In this document: one piece after another, positions 48,026 through 62,869 of the stretch
How the letters are laid out: each line of letters starts with the position of its first letter
Numbering within the stretch: the stretch's first letter is position 1
Source of the DNA: Polyodon spathula
Lineage: Eukaryota; Chordata; Actinopteri; Acipenseriformes; Polyodontidae
Assembly (NCBI RefSeq): GCF_017654505.1
Contig: NC_054558.1
Location: 8,766,220-8,830,219, forward strand
Length of the DNA: 64,000 bases
Direction: 5' to 3'
The notes under the pieces: generated by a model
Told to the model about the DNA's origin: nothing
The model's database searches: none
What the model saw: the letters and a program-made list of their open reading frames with translations, nothing else
Position numbers and translations under genes: made by a program

Positions 48026-50492
48026 GGGTAGTGTAAATCGAGCAAAGGGCTCAGGATACTGTAGGGCGTGTTGTCTTTGCTGACTGAGGACATGCGTGTG
48101 AGCTGGGCGCGGTGGCAGTGAAGCCCCCAGGGGTTGTGGCTGCTCCTCTCCGGAGTGGCACTCTCATTCCCGTTGGAATCCTTCGTGTGGAAGGAGGTGT
48201 CCTGCTTCCCCTTCCCCGTCTCCGTCCCGCACACACTGCTTCTGCTGGGAACAACACGGTAACACCCACAGCTGAATTCATGGCAACACACACTGGCAAG
48301 CTTACTGGCAAACAGTGAATTGGGCATCGGTGCAGAAAGACGGGCCTCGCTCTACCTGGTGCAGAAAGACAGGGCCAGTGTACAACTGTACTACATTCTT
48401 TTGAACATGTTGTTAATGTACTGTTACAGTGTCATATATAAAGTGATCACTAAATGGTAATAGATATTATTTTGCATTGCCTCTTAATGTGGCTCCACTT
48501 AACAGAGTTTCACTAGTGTCCTGCATCTGTACTGCTAATGCTCCAAATGAAAGTTGTTTGTTATCAGAAAGACAAGGCTGGATTACTTGCTCAAGACAGA
48601 ACTGAACACATGAAACGCTGTCTTGGAGCCATTGTTCTCGAGACCACATTTTTTAACAATTTCCTAAATGCGATTCTTCTATGGTCTGGACCCTAACCCT
48701 GATTTAAATCTTAAGCTCAGTATTGAAATTCTCTCAGCTTGCCCGTCACTGGAAAGCCCATCCATGTTTTAAATGGACTCTCACGACAGAAGTACTGTAA
48801 CAGTGCATGGCTTCCTAATACTGTTCTAACCACGTTATCACTTGTTTATTTGAAGCAATTAAAATTCCATCCAGATTCTAAACTAAGTACTTCATTACGC
48901 TTTAAATGCCTTTGCCTCCTGGTCATAAAAAAAGTACCTGTCATTGCAGGTTCTGTCCAGCAGGGGTCCCTCTCGGGCTGGTTTGTGCTCTGCTGCACAG
49001 CTGGTCTTGGCTCTCTGTTGTATCCTCCTTGTTGCCACAGGAGATTCTTGGGCTGGGCTCTCATTGTCATTCTGAGGAAAGGCGACCAGGCTGATGTGCC
49101 CTCTGCTATCCTTCTCCAAGTAAACAGAGATGAGCCCTGAAGGCAGAACGAAACACCCACTCCCTTAGAGGGTTGCTTTATACTCCAGGACAAAAAAATA
49201 GTTTGTGTGTAGATCACCCTCTGCTGGTGAGACTGCTCTGAGAATCACAGGGATCTGGAATGAGCCCAGAGCCATCGCTGTCACATTCTGAAGAGCCTCC
49301 TAATAAAAGATATTTATCGCTGAGATGCTATAAGCAGAGAGAGGAAATGTTTACCGGTGTGTTGCTGTCATATAAAGCACATTGCGTGATGCTTTCAGAC
49401 AGCAATATTGACCATTCGCTTAGCAACAGGTAACTCCAGCCAAGTTCACAATGTATCTTATACTCTAGCCCTCTTTATAATATATATCTGATCTGCTACA
49501 ATGGGAGGAGGCTGCCAGTGGTAGAACGAGACCGCAGTGGGAACTTTGACAAACCAATGGCATCACAACGGAATGACCAAACCCCAGTGAAGTGAATTGA
49601 TTACAGTACAATGTTACCACGTCAGCACCAGAAGCACTCCGTGCAGCTGTGCCAGCTCCGGGGTGCGAGAGGTATTCCGGGTATACCTTCTGTAGCCATG
49701 GCAATTCTGTGGTCCGCGAAGGACTCTGCCAGGGTTTCTTCTGCTTGGAAACGTGTTGCACTGCACACTTTCTTCAGGTTTGTATGTAAGTTTGGTTGCC
49801 TCTGGTCACGCTCCTCCCATTGTATTTGCGTGCACACTGAAGAAACCTTGGTCTGCTCGGTCCATTATCAGCGGAGCATGCAGCTGGTGCTTGGTTTGAG
49901 TTTGACCAGGCTCACGTGAGGAGTGGGAGGCCATGGCAGGAAGGAATGTGGATCACATTTTATGATTAAGGGGAAATGAAATCTGAGCCCTGTGGTAAGT
50001 ATGTAAGTTACACCCTGTTCAACTGTCAGTTCCCAGTTCTGTGCCCCAGTCGGTGACAATATTAGACTTTAACTCGTCAAAAATCAGAATCTACCATGTG
50101 CAGAAACACTGCATATTACCTTTATAAATATAGCCATAAAAAAATTGATTAAATGGAGAGTAAAATCCATATTCTAAACCTTAGTACCTCTGCCAATGTT
50201 ATCACTCTTTTCAGTTGAAGATCTTTTTTTTTTCTTTGCTTTCATACTGTGATTTGGAACATGCAGATTTTTCAAAGAGAATTGCTGCTGCTTCCTGGTG
50301 CCCAAGCGCTCCAATTGTCTCGCAGCGATCAGACCATGTGACAGCAGCACCGATTCCAGGATGCAGCAGTTTGTCTAAAGTGCTGAACCGTTAGAAAATG
50401 TCCTGGATTTAAGAAGTCACAGTACCAAAGCACTAGGATATAAAGTAGCAGGAGTCTCCTGATCTGTACCGCAGCCTTTTAAGGGGGAGGTG

Positions 50493-50527
<35 letters not shown>

Positions 50528-52873
50528 GCAAGCCACACCATCTCTATCTCTTAGTACATGTGTCACAGTGGCATCACAGTGATAAGGGGCTGTACTGAAT
50601 CCCAGTTCTGTCCTGGGGTCTAAAGAGGTTTTCTTTTGCTTTGATTACCTAGAAGGTCAAAAAGGATAAAGTTTCCTTATGTTTTCCCTTGACCAGTAAT
50701 ACTGAGAAGGGCGGGGGGGGGGGGGGGGTGGTCCTGTAATTCTGACAGCAACAACAGCTGTGCCCTGTCTCTTTCTCGCCTTACCCTGCGTCTCTCCTGG
50801 GACAGTGAACACACAGGGGCTGCACTTAAACAGGGACATGAGTAGAGAAAGATTGGGTTTCCTCTAACTAAACAACGTCATCGATAATCCAGCCTCCGCG
50901 CCAGGCCTGCATTCCTGTTAGTATTTCAGGGGAAACTCGATGTGGCCTGTGATGTGTCAGCTGCCCGTCCGCGTGAACGGGAGGCTTTCCTTTGGCCAGG
51001 GTAACGCAGGGCTGAGCCACAGGGAACAAGAACTGCACTTTCCCTTCTACCTGTCATTCAGAGGGCAACTCATCTGTAATAAAAACCCATTTCAAGGGTT
51101 ACTATCAGTTTGGTGCTGGCTTCAGTGTTTTTCACATGTGAAAAATGCTGACTGTGCCTTTAAAACAAACAAACAAATAAATACTTCAATAAAAAAATAG
51201 CATGGAAATAAAAGGGGGGCTTATTAAGCCTTTGTTGTCTGTGGTGTGTTCTCTGGTCAGTTTACAAGGTCACTGTGTTAGCGTCCATAAATCCGTTGTG
51301 ATGTCATTGCTGGGGATTCCCTAGCCTGTAGGGTATCTCTGCCTGTCACAAAAGTAATTTCAAAGCAGCAGCTGACATGTAAGGCAGGGGACGCATTGCA
51401 AGTGTGACTAGTATTCTAATGAGTATCTAACAAGGGTCTAATGAGGATCTAATGACAAGGATGGAACGGGACTGTATGTCAGTTTCCAAAGGGCCGGTTT
51501 GAAATGCATTTTGACCACTGAAGTATGAAACAGTATTCATCTCCCTGAAACTGGAGATCCCAAAGCAAATAAACATGACGCAAGTATCAGCAAATGGTCT
51601 TAGCGTTATTGTGACAGAGAGCGAGTGAATCCAAGTCATAAATCTCCGACCTGTGAGGGCGCTGTATAACAGGAACAGTGCGTCCCGGACTGGATGGGTC
51701 GGCCATCCAGAAAGGGGGCGGAGTCACAATACCATTAGTCATCACCGTAATGCGGTAGGCGATGTGGCAATCGCGGATTGGAGGATACGTGATTGCGCTC
51801 TCTACCGGAGGGGGTGTGACTGAGGGTACATCAGGGGATGCGGTGAAGCGATCTGTTCCTTTGTTAAGGTTGCGAAAGGACCTGTAAAGGAGTACCAGTG
51901 ATCCGTGTTGTTTTGTCTGTCTATTAAATTGTCACGTTTGTCATTTAGAGACGGATAATATATCCGGGAGCTGTTGCTAAAAGCCAGCACCAAACCCTGC
52001 ACTACTGTTGTCACCGTTATTGTGTAAATTTACCACTTGCACTAGGAGCACTCACTATTGGACTTGCGATCGTGTGTGTGTGTTAAGTGTGTGTTATTAC
52101 TACTATTTCTGACTGGGCATTACACATTGGTGTGCATTGCCAGTCTTATTATTTAAGGCAATAATAAAGCTTATTTTCATCGTGGAACTGTGTTGGGTCA
52201 TTATTCTACTGCACTGCAAACCACTTTGCCACAGTTACTGATTAGACTCCCCGCTAACAGAAAACAATACAACATTGACAAATACGCCCTATGATCCTGG
52301 ACTGAACTGAGATCTGTTATTATAATTCATTACTATTATTAGTCATTTTGCAGACACTTTTATCCAAAGCAATTTAGACTGGAGGGGTGAGCTACGCATC
52401 TCAACTGCTGCTGCAGAGTCACTTACAGGAGGACTTTGGTTTTACTCTCATCTGAAGTACGGAGCACAAGGAGGTTAAGTGACTTGCTCAGGGACACACA
52501 CAGCGAGTCAGTGGCTGAGCCAGGATTTGAATGTGGAACCTCCTGGTATCAAGTGCTTTTCTTTAACTGCTGGACCATCAAGATCTAATCAGTGTTATCA
52601 AGATTGTTCCAACACTTGGAAAGCCAGAGCTTTGAAAGCAGTGCAGTAGTCCGGCTGGCTGCACCATGCCCTACCTCTGTACTGGGGGGTGAAGGGCTTC
52701 ATGTCAGCTGGCAGTGATTCATAGAAGACCTGCTCTTGGGAGAAGAGGGGCTTGCATATTGTGGTCTCATCGTAGTGCATCATCGACGTGTGGCCCCCCA
52801 CCTGGTGAGCGAAGGGCTCCAGTCGAACCCTGGTCCTGGTCTTGTCCAGCTCCGCTCCCTCCAGCAGAACCAT
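46556..52873 (-). CDS. ip6k3: Inositol hexakisphosphate kinase 3
   Basis: Coding exons in order: 52873-52675, 49136-48938, 48241-48060, 47567-47392, 46978-46556. They join to 392 codons plus stop, close to mammalian IP6K3 (about 410). The enzyme phosphorylates InsP6 to the pyrophosphate 5-InsP7 in cytosol and nucleus. Seen: [18 protein letters not shown] near the N-terminus, FYESLP and [21 protein letters not shown] in exon 3, the inositol-binding P-x-x-x-D-x-K-x-G motif at residues 208-216 (PCILDLKMG), the [12 protein letters not shown] block at 318-329, and the metal-binding MIDFAHTT at 349-356. The exon 3 donor is the weak ACA|GTATCC, fixed by the frame into KFLLLENV. Assignment to IP6K3 rather than IP6K1/2 rests on linkage with uqcc2 and lemd2. 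Intron 1 contains a solo LTR. Confidence 0.93.
47728..47780. repeat. (TAA)n microsatellite
   Basis: About 17 units in ip6k3 intron 3, between exons 3 and 4. Confidence 0.95.
47952..48022. repeat. (AT)n microsatellite
   Basis: About 35 AT units. It begins (on the - strand) about 37 bases downstream of the ip6k3 exon 3 donor at 48060. Confidence 0.97.
51610..52233 (+). mobile_element. Solo LTR of an LTR retrotransposon
   Basis: 624 bp beginning TGTGACAG and ending TTTGCCACA, so the ends are short inverted TGTG/CACA. It is flanked by GTTAT (51605-51609) and GTTAC (52234-52238), a 5-bp target-site duplication with one change. An AATAAA poly(A) signal lies at 52163-52168. No gag-pol frames adjoin. 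It lies in ip6k3 intron 1, antisense to the gene. Boundaries are inferred from the termini and flanks. Confidence 0.65.
52330..52590 (-). mobile_element. tRNA-derived SINE, copy B (different tail)
   Basis: Read on the - strand, it has a head like copy A at 36596 (AGCAGTTAAAG, then CATTCAAATCC), the same body (CCTGAGCAAGTCACTTAACC, AAGTGACTCTGCA), and then a different end, GCTTTGGATAAAAGTGTCTG. That end is the tail widespread in fish SINEs and LINEs. In ip6k3 intron 1, same strand as the gene, 80 bases from exon 1. Confidence 0.85.
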
Positions 52874-52879
52874 GCCTGC

Positions 52880-54430
52880 TTCGCTCTCCGTGTCTGGTCA
52901 GCAGGTCTGTCTGCAGGCCACTGTCCGGGAACTGGGACCAGCAGAGTCACACCACACACTGAAACACACAACACTGGAGTGAGAGCCCTGAACCTAACAG
53001 GTGCAGGCCTGTGTTGTTGTACCATCCTTTTCTTTGTATCTTTGCTTCCTGGTTCTTTCAAAATCATACAATACCTTGACCTTTCAACTCTGTTGTCTCC
53101 ACTTGATTCAAGGTATAGTTTATTTATTTTATGAAGTTTGCGTTGTGTTCATTCAACATGCAGCTGATTCATTTCAACACTATATTATGCTGCAAAACAG
53201 GTAGAGCTAACAGAGTCACATGGTGATTTTTATGGAAGGAGGAAATCAAAGCCCATGCCTAAATATAGTGTTGGGCCGGTTCCTGGTACCTGATAGATCT
53301 AAAAACTTTGTCAGGTCTTAAAGGACCCCAACAATTCAGCATCAACAGCATGGCTAGGTAACCACTTCTAAAACCCTGGTCTGCAGAAGGATGCTAGGGA
53401 ATTACCGTGAGCGTGCGATTCAGCAAAATCTCAATTGTTTTAGCATTACCGCCATACGTGAATATTGCCCTTGTATGTTACAAATAGAGTTTTCATCTGA
53501 CTACAGGTTTGAACTGATTAAACCCCCTTCAAAACAACAAAAAATGACAAAATAGGGCCCTATAATCGTGGAGTGAGCTGAGATCTAATTGCTCCACCCG
53601 GAAAGAAGTTTGCTTGCTGAATATATCTCCAAGGATAACTGAACGACGCAAACAGCAGAGTGTTTCCACTCCCGGGTCAGTCAGAGCTCTTACACCATAC
53701 TTATTTATAGTCCCGGTTTATTCAGGTACGGTTGGCAGGAGTGACTCCCACAGACTCATGGGATTCATCTGATATAAAAAGAGCTGGGATGTTCCTCGAG
53801 AATCAACAAGAACAGAATGGCATGTTCTCTTCAGAGCACGGGGCTACCAGTGCCACTGAAATTGTTTTTAGATATTTTATATTTTTATTTTGACAGCGTT
53901 TGCAGGTCGTTCGGAATGTGTCCGAGTTCTGTCGCCCTGGCGTCTGCATTTCAAGACGCATGTCTCTCTGTTTCTCAGTCTAACCGGCTGCCACCCTGCT
54001 TGCAGCCCTGTTATATTACACCATCTCCTGTTGCAGGTAGAGCCTACAGCATGTTCATTCTATACAAATCTCTTCAGTGTTAGTACAAAAAGGATCATAA
54101 TAAAAATAAGAGAATTACCTTACTGAGTGTTTCAAGGTTTCCCTTTAGTGTCTCGACGCTTCCTGACGGATCAGAGATGTCCATTGAAGGAACACCTCTG
54201 CAGTTCAATGCTCGGATGTTAGCACTCTCAAGAACAGCCTCCTCACTTCAGCTTCCCCACTACAGTCTGTGCTCGCTCTACTAATCCTGGGAGGTAAGGA
54301 GGGGCTAATGTGCTGCCCATGACCGTCTTGGTAAAAGACACATGACACCAGGGGGGCGTTCTGGCTGATTCATGCAGTCTGAATTTGTCTTGAGTATCAC
54401 TGTAGTATCTGAGGGGTTCTGTACCAATTA
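52880..54430. other. Upstream of ip6k3, nothing further recognised
   Basis: It may contain the ip6k3 5' UTR and promoter, but no signal decides this. No protein exon was recognised. Confidence 0.4.
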
Positions 54431-54638
54431 CACGCAGACTGGACATCCCTCCTTGCTGTTCAGTGAGGGACACACAGACTGGATGTCCCTCCTTGCTGTT
54501 CAGTGAGGGACAAATAGACTGGACGTCCCTCCTTGCTATTCAGTGAGGGACACACAGACTGGACATCCCTCCTTGCTATTCAGTGAGGGACACACAGACT
54601 GGACGTCCCTCCTTGCTGTTCAGTGAGGGACACACAGA
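54431..54638 (+). repeat. Minisatellite, 40-bp unit, 5 copies
   Basis: Each unit holds CACACAGACTGGACGTCCCT followed by CCTTGCTGTTCAGTGAGGGA, with a few substitutions (for example CAAATAG in the third). Five full copies and a partial sixth. Confidence 0.95.
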
Positions 54639-54943
54639 ACACTACAAGGATCACCTCTATATCCTTTGCTGTGTTCTTTTGGAACACAAAACCCAAACTC
54701 CTAAAGTAATGTGTCTTGGCCTGGGTGTCAAAAGTGTGTTGAGACCAGAACATGAAATTCAAGACCCACAGTTAGTGCTCTTCAGAAACCCCAAACCTTT
54801 TGCCTCCCTTTAAAGCTAAATGCGTAACACTGACCAGCAGGGGATTATTTATAAAAAGGTCCAAAATTGTTCAACCTTCGTCAGTCAGAAGCACTAACAT
54901 GGGACCCCCAATACATTAACAGGAGGTGGAAACATATGACATA

Positions 54944-54946
<3 letters not shown>

Positions 54947-55015
<69 letters not shown>
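54947..55015. repeat. (AT)n microsatellite
   Basis: About 34 AT units. No coding signal around. Confidence 0.97.
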
Positions 55016-55018
<3 letters not shown>

Positions 55019-56798
55019 ATGGAGCCATAGAGCCAGCTGCCCTAAAAACTCACTTCATAATACAGAGTTCCCTCTATTCCAGAGATCCCTAGAGTTGACT
55101 ATCCCAAAGAACGAGACTTCCAGCCCGAAAGAGTGAGATTTCCAGCTGGTGCGCTGTGTCATTGCTCACGGCAGACTCTCTCACCTCTGATCCTTTGGGA
55201 CACAACAGTCTAGGTTTTTAATCCAACCAGCACTTCACAATTTATTTTAAAATATACACTGCTTAATATTGCATATGAAACACTTAAATGTCCTAATTCA
55301 TACTAAACTCTAGGGCATGTGAGAGATCTATATGCAATGCAAACCAGTGTAAAACACCTGTCTCTCAGCAGCACACTTTCTAATTACAGTCCCAAGTATT
55401 AAAATGGTCAGTTTGAGAAATAAACAGCTGACCCTGCTTTAGTACATATCTCAGCTACATTACTGCTTTTCATTATGATAACATCTTAAATTACGGGGCC
55501 TGTTTCTTTGGCTGAAGAGATATTATCAGCTCATCATCACATAACTAGGGAATCTGCTGTGCAGTTAAATACAGTAGCCTGTCCCTATCTGGCTGCGCTG
55601 GGACAGATATATAAAAGGGCAGATATATAAAAAGTCGGACAAATGAATCCTGTTTTAAATACCATTATACACAGCTGTAACAATTACTAAATTCACACAC
55701 TTGTTTTCAGATTCAGCTTTTATTAGGGTGCTCCCCTAAATCCCTGGTCTAAAAGATACAGGGTATTAATGCCTGTGACAGAGCATCCATCTGCCGTGTG
55801 GGTGCATGCATTCGCTGCTGAGTGACAGGCAGGAGATCGAGATGGAGGGTGAAGTTGATACGCCCCCTGCTGGCGAACTGAACAACGCACGGAGCACAAA
55901 CAACACAGTGTACGAAAACTTTAATAGGGTCTACAACTCTGAACTAAATTTCTCTGTTCAGTAATAATGAACTGCAGCAACTCGTCCGGCTGTCGGCGGT
56001 TTCGACTTGCTTACTCACTCTTCGATATCCAACCTTCGTTCTCGCTCTCTCCTCAGGAGCGCCAGGCACTTCATTAATTAATTGATCTAAATATATCAAT
56101 AATATACATTTACACAAAACCCCGTCTTCATGCGCAGGGCTTCTGTCCTGCCACACCGCTGTACACACTTCCATTAGTGTCAGGTAATTTACAAAGTAGC
56201 AAAATGCGTAGGGTTACAAATTTAAACAAAACCTTCAATTGTAAGCAATTTTGCATTAGCGCTGCACACGTAGGTGTCGTTGGTCCTGGCAGATGAACGG
56301 TTATTGTTGATATGTGACGGGCGGACACACGCCGGTTTGATTGTCAGGCTTAAACACCTGACGGTAAACAATGTAACCGAATCGGTTATATCGGGATAGG
56401 CGCGGCTGCTAAAGAAGATACAACAGACGAAAAAAAATCTGTTGGTATGAACTCAAAACTTTATTCATCCACCCTGCGGTTTGACTGGCGATAAACAATG
56501 TCGGTTTATTGGAAAACCTTTTTTCAGTGCAATACGGTAACGTTTTCACTGCCCTACAGCCCAACAGTATAATAATTATCTTTATTTTAAGTTTTCGGGG
56601 CATTTTGTTAATGGCACGTGTGCCACACACAAACCTTAAGTGTATTTTAGTTTTTCTCTGTTCTTGTTCCAAATTACATGAATGCAACTGTTCATTTTTT
56701 TTTTTTTACAAAAATGACTCACACGTTTGGTCACAACTGTTGCATAAAACTGGAGTTCCCGTATTCTGCTGGTGTTAATGATGCCCCCTTATCATCAT

Positions 56799-56830
<32 letters not shown>

Positions 56831-56946
56831 CGGCATTTGCAACCATTATAGTCACAGTGTAAAGCCCCGAAGACCCAGATGTGAATAAAACAGCTGAGTG
56901 GAATGTCAAATTGTGATATACTGATGAATCGCTGTATGCGAGAGAT
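55016..56946. other. Intergenic, nothing firm recognised
   Basis: Segment 55770-56400 is CpG-richer than its surroundings and could be a promoter or an anonymous LTR. I could not identify paired ends. A poly(A) run lies at 56800-56829. Confidence 0.4.
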
Positions 56947-57506
56947 CTGTACAATGCACTAGTAAGACCTCATCTTGAATAACTGTACAATGCACTAGTA
57001 AGACCTCATCTTGAATATTGTGTGCAGTTCTGGTCACCTCGCTATAAAAAAGATATTGCTGCTCTAGAAAGAGTGCAAAGAATAGCGACCAGAATTATTC
57101 CGGGCTTAAAAGGCATGTCATATGCAGACAGGCTAAAAGAATTGAATCTGTTCAGTCTTGAACACAGAAGACTACGTGGCAACCTAATTCAAGCATTCAA
57201 AATTCTAAAAGGTATTGACAGTGTCGACCCAAGGGACTTTTTCAGCCTGAAAAAAGAAACAAGAACCAGGGGTCACAAATGGAGATTAGACAAAGGGGCA
57301 TTCAGAACAGAAAATAGGAGGCACTTTTTTACACAGAGAATTGTGAGGGTCTGGAATCAACTCCCCAGTAATGTTGTTGAAGCTGACACCCTGGGATCCT
57401 TCAAGAAGCTGCTTGATGAGATTCTGGGATCAATAAGCTACTAACAACCAAACGAGCAAGATGGGCCGAATGGCCTCCTCTCAGTTGTAAACTTTCTTAT
57501 GTTCTT
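56947..57506 (+). mobile_element. CR1-like LINE, 3' fragment
   Basis: It carries the last 140 codons of the same CR1 ORF2 as 14590-17350 in an open frame (57022-57444) and the same 3' UTR ending TTTCTTATGTTCTT. Similarity to the other copy is very high by eye. The 5' edge carries a 36-bp tandem duplication (56947-56982 and 56983-57018). Confidence 0.92.
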
Positions 57507-57509
57507 TAC

Positions 57510-59770
57510 ATGTCTATATCGTCTTTCAGCCTAGATCCTCATTCACTAGGAGGAGGAGAGAAAAGGACTATGAAGAAAATGTCAATAGGAGGTTACAGTG
57601 GGGGCTGAGAATTTGTTTACAAAGCTTCGGATTACAAAAGGGTCCGGTCGGAGTACACAGCCCGTTACCGGCAGAAATAGAGATAGAGGCGGTGTACCAT
57701 ACTGATGCGTACCAGCAGCCCGAACACATGAGATGAACCTTCAAAGAGCAGGGTTCAAGTGAGCTGTTTCAACACCACGCTGAAATCATTCAATACTGAG
57801 GCAACAGCGACCCCGAGTGTCTCCTTTGCATGGCCAGCTGCTCGCTAGTATTCTGCCAGACAGAGTGGGGACAGGGTGAATAAACTCAGTTTAAAGGATT
57901 GATAGAGACCCCAATACCTGATGTGCCAGAATGCAGCCGCGTCTCCATAGCACTGTGTTAAATATGAGCAAATCCTAAAACACCTGGAACACGTGACATC
58001 ACAATGCTATACTGGAGCCTGCAATGCAAGACTGTGCAGCAGTCCTTATTCACAGCGAAGGACAACGAGACACGTGGAACGTTTTGATTTTCAAATCTCT
58101 CTTTATTTAGCTGCATTTCACAATGTCGTCAAGTCTCAGAGACCTATTTGCACTCCATGCAGATGCTTTTTAAAAATGTATATACATTTTTTTTTTTAAA
58201 GGGAATATTGTTAAAAGCTGTTTGATCATAACACTACAAATAACATTGACATTAACAAATAAAACATTTGCATTTATTGAATATTTATTTTCCCTGCTTC
58301 CCCCTCATTTAGCAGTGGAACCTCCCAAATATATGTTATTCTCTCTGAAGAGTCTCTGTGTGTGACGCTACCAAGCCTTCTCCCTGTGCTGTTTACAGTG
58401 CATGGGTACAGGGTTGGAAGCAACACTTCTATTGCATAGCGGTCTCATCCATTCCAGGTCTTACTACAAGCTTGATTAGCCACAGTGTATAGGTAACACA
58501 CACAGGTGCGTCTTATTAAGCTCATATTAAAACCAGGATTGGATCAAACTGCTATGCAACAGAAGTCGTATTTCCATTCCTGGAGTAGATGCTCTACTTG
58601 TCATAACAAAATATGTCTGTATTTGGCTGACATGAATTGCGTACACACACAAATATATATATAAGCAGAATGCATGTACAGCACACACTGTGTTAGTACA
58701 GTGTAGCTTTTGTTCTGTTTGCAGTCATTTTTTGAACAAGTAGAACACGTTGTAGCATTGTCTTGATGCTCAAGAAACAACCAGCCTTTAGGTTGAAACA
58801 GTTACATTAGTGTTCCAGCTTATTTCTTACTAGAGTGTTTACAAAAGAAAAACAGAGGCAACTTTGCAGTGCTGCAAACAGAATGAAAATGACACCCACG
58901 GTGCAATTACTGTGGATTAACCCCCACCCTCTAACAAGCCATCAACCCCAAAACTTGAGTCATGCAAAAGGGAACTATTTGGAAATTGGGAATAACAAAT
59001 GTTAAAATCACAGGCACAGCATCGCAACATTAAAATGAGGATGTGAAACAATGTAATAATTAAGGTTTAAATCATTCTAACAGAACACACAGACTAAAGT
59101 AAACATTTGATCCAACTTGCAAACTTTTAACTGTCTAATCTAAAGAAAACCACAGATAAAAAACTTTTAAAAGTGGTGCACATGTGCACTGGAGTAAAAG
59201 GGTAGCACAGCCCCCTGCTAAATGTGCTCTGACCTGATCACACTCCCCGTCAGTCTCACCTGAGTCTGCAGTTGTTCACGCACCTACAGGGGGAGGGACA
59301 GTCTACTGAAGAGGGGCACGACTACTCAGACTTCTGGCTGTGGATCATTTCAACAATACAATCAACTGAGGGAAGTGCTGAAACCCAGGACTGGGTGCAG
59401 GGCTGCTGGAGTTTCTAACCCTGGAATGAACTGCACATTTAGGATCTTGTTAGAAAGGAGAACATGGTCCAGCCTTGTCTCTGAACCAGTACTGCACAGA
59501 TGACTAGTCTTAGAGAGACTCTGACCAGGTCACTCTCTACAGACCCACGAAAGCACAGAGGCCTCTGACAGAGCTCATGGTGCAATAACGATCCTCAACT
59601 CTGCTCAATTGCAAGACTCAATTACAACAACAAAAATAATAATAACAACAACAATTATAATTACAAATTGTACTCAGACTCTTCTTGCACTGTACTGCAG
59701 AAAGCAATGTATTTTGGAAGAATACACTGTGTAAAAGTCCTGTGTCCAGGTGGGGTCAGGTGTGTCCAGG
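57510..59770. other. lemd2 3' side: probable 3' UTR plus repeats
   Basis: TTTATT at about 58103-58108 is a plausible - strand poly(A) signal for lemd2. Apart from foldback copy 6 I see no other feature, and no + strand gene was found. Confidence 0.4.
58415..58585. mobile_element. Foldback MITE, copy 6
   Basis: Begins CAGGGTTGGAAGCAACACTT. Arms TATTGCATAGCGGTCTCATC and CAAACTGCTATGCAACAGAA, centre GCTTGATTAGCCACAGTGTA. If the CAGGG start is real, the family could be hAT-related. Confidence 0.85.
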
Positions 59771-59774
59771 CCCC

Positions 59775-62479
<2,705 letters not shown>

Positions 62480-62686
62480 CTGCAGGGAGAGAAAACAGAG
62501 GGGGGGGGGGGGTTTACAAAACAAGACAGGCAGGACTAAAGAGTGCATTGCCCAGTCACCTGTGCTCCAGTTTTACCAATGAAAAAACAAAGCCATAGGA
62601 TCATTAGAATCATAGTAAGAACTCTCTGCAGGTCCGCATGAGCAGGGACTGTTCTGAGTTGCTTCTTTTAACTTTCATTTTATTTC

Positions 62687-62862
62687 CTCTCAACACTGCA
62701 GAGCGCTCTAGCAGTATAGGAAAGAGAACTCCACTCTCAACACTGCAAAGCGCTCTAGCAGTATAGGAAAGAGAACTCCACTCTCAACACTGCAGAGCGC
62801 TCTAGTAGTATAGGAAAGAGAACTCCACTCTCAACACTGCAGAGCGCTCTAGCAGTATAGGA
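62687..62862. repeat. Minisatellite, 47-bp unit, almost 4 copies
   Basis: Units start at 62687, 62734, 62781 and 62828 with CTCTCAACACTGCAGAGCGC. In the intron upstream of the first visible lemd2 exon. Confidence 0.95.
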
Positions 62863-62869
62863 TTAAATC

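Noticed and set aside
49611..49919. 102-codon + strand frame and its overlapping - strand frame
   Set aside because: Lies in ip6k3 intron 1 with no recognisable domain or splice context.
55770..56400. Possible second solo LTR
   Set aside because: It begins with TGTGACAGAGC-like sequence, but I could not find a matching CA end or target-site duplication.
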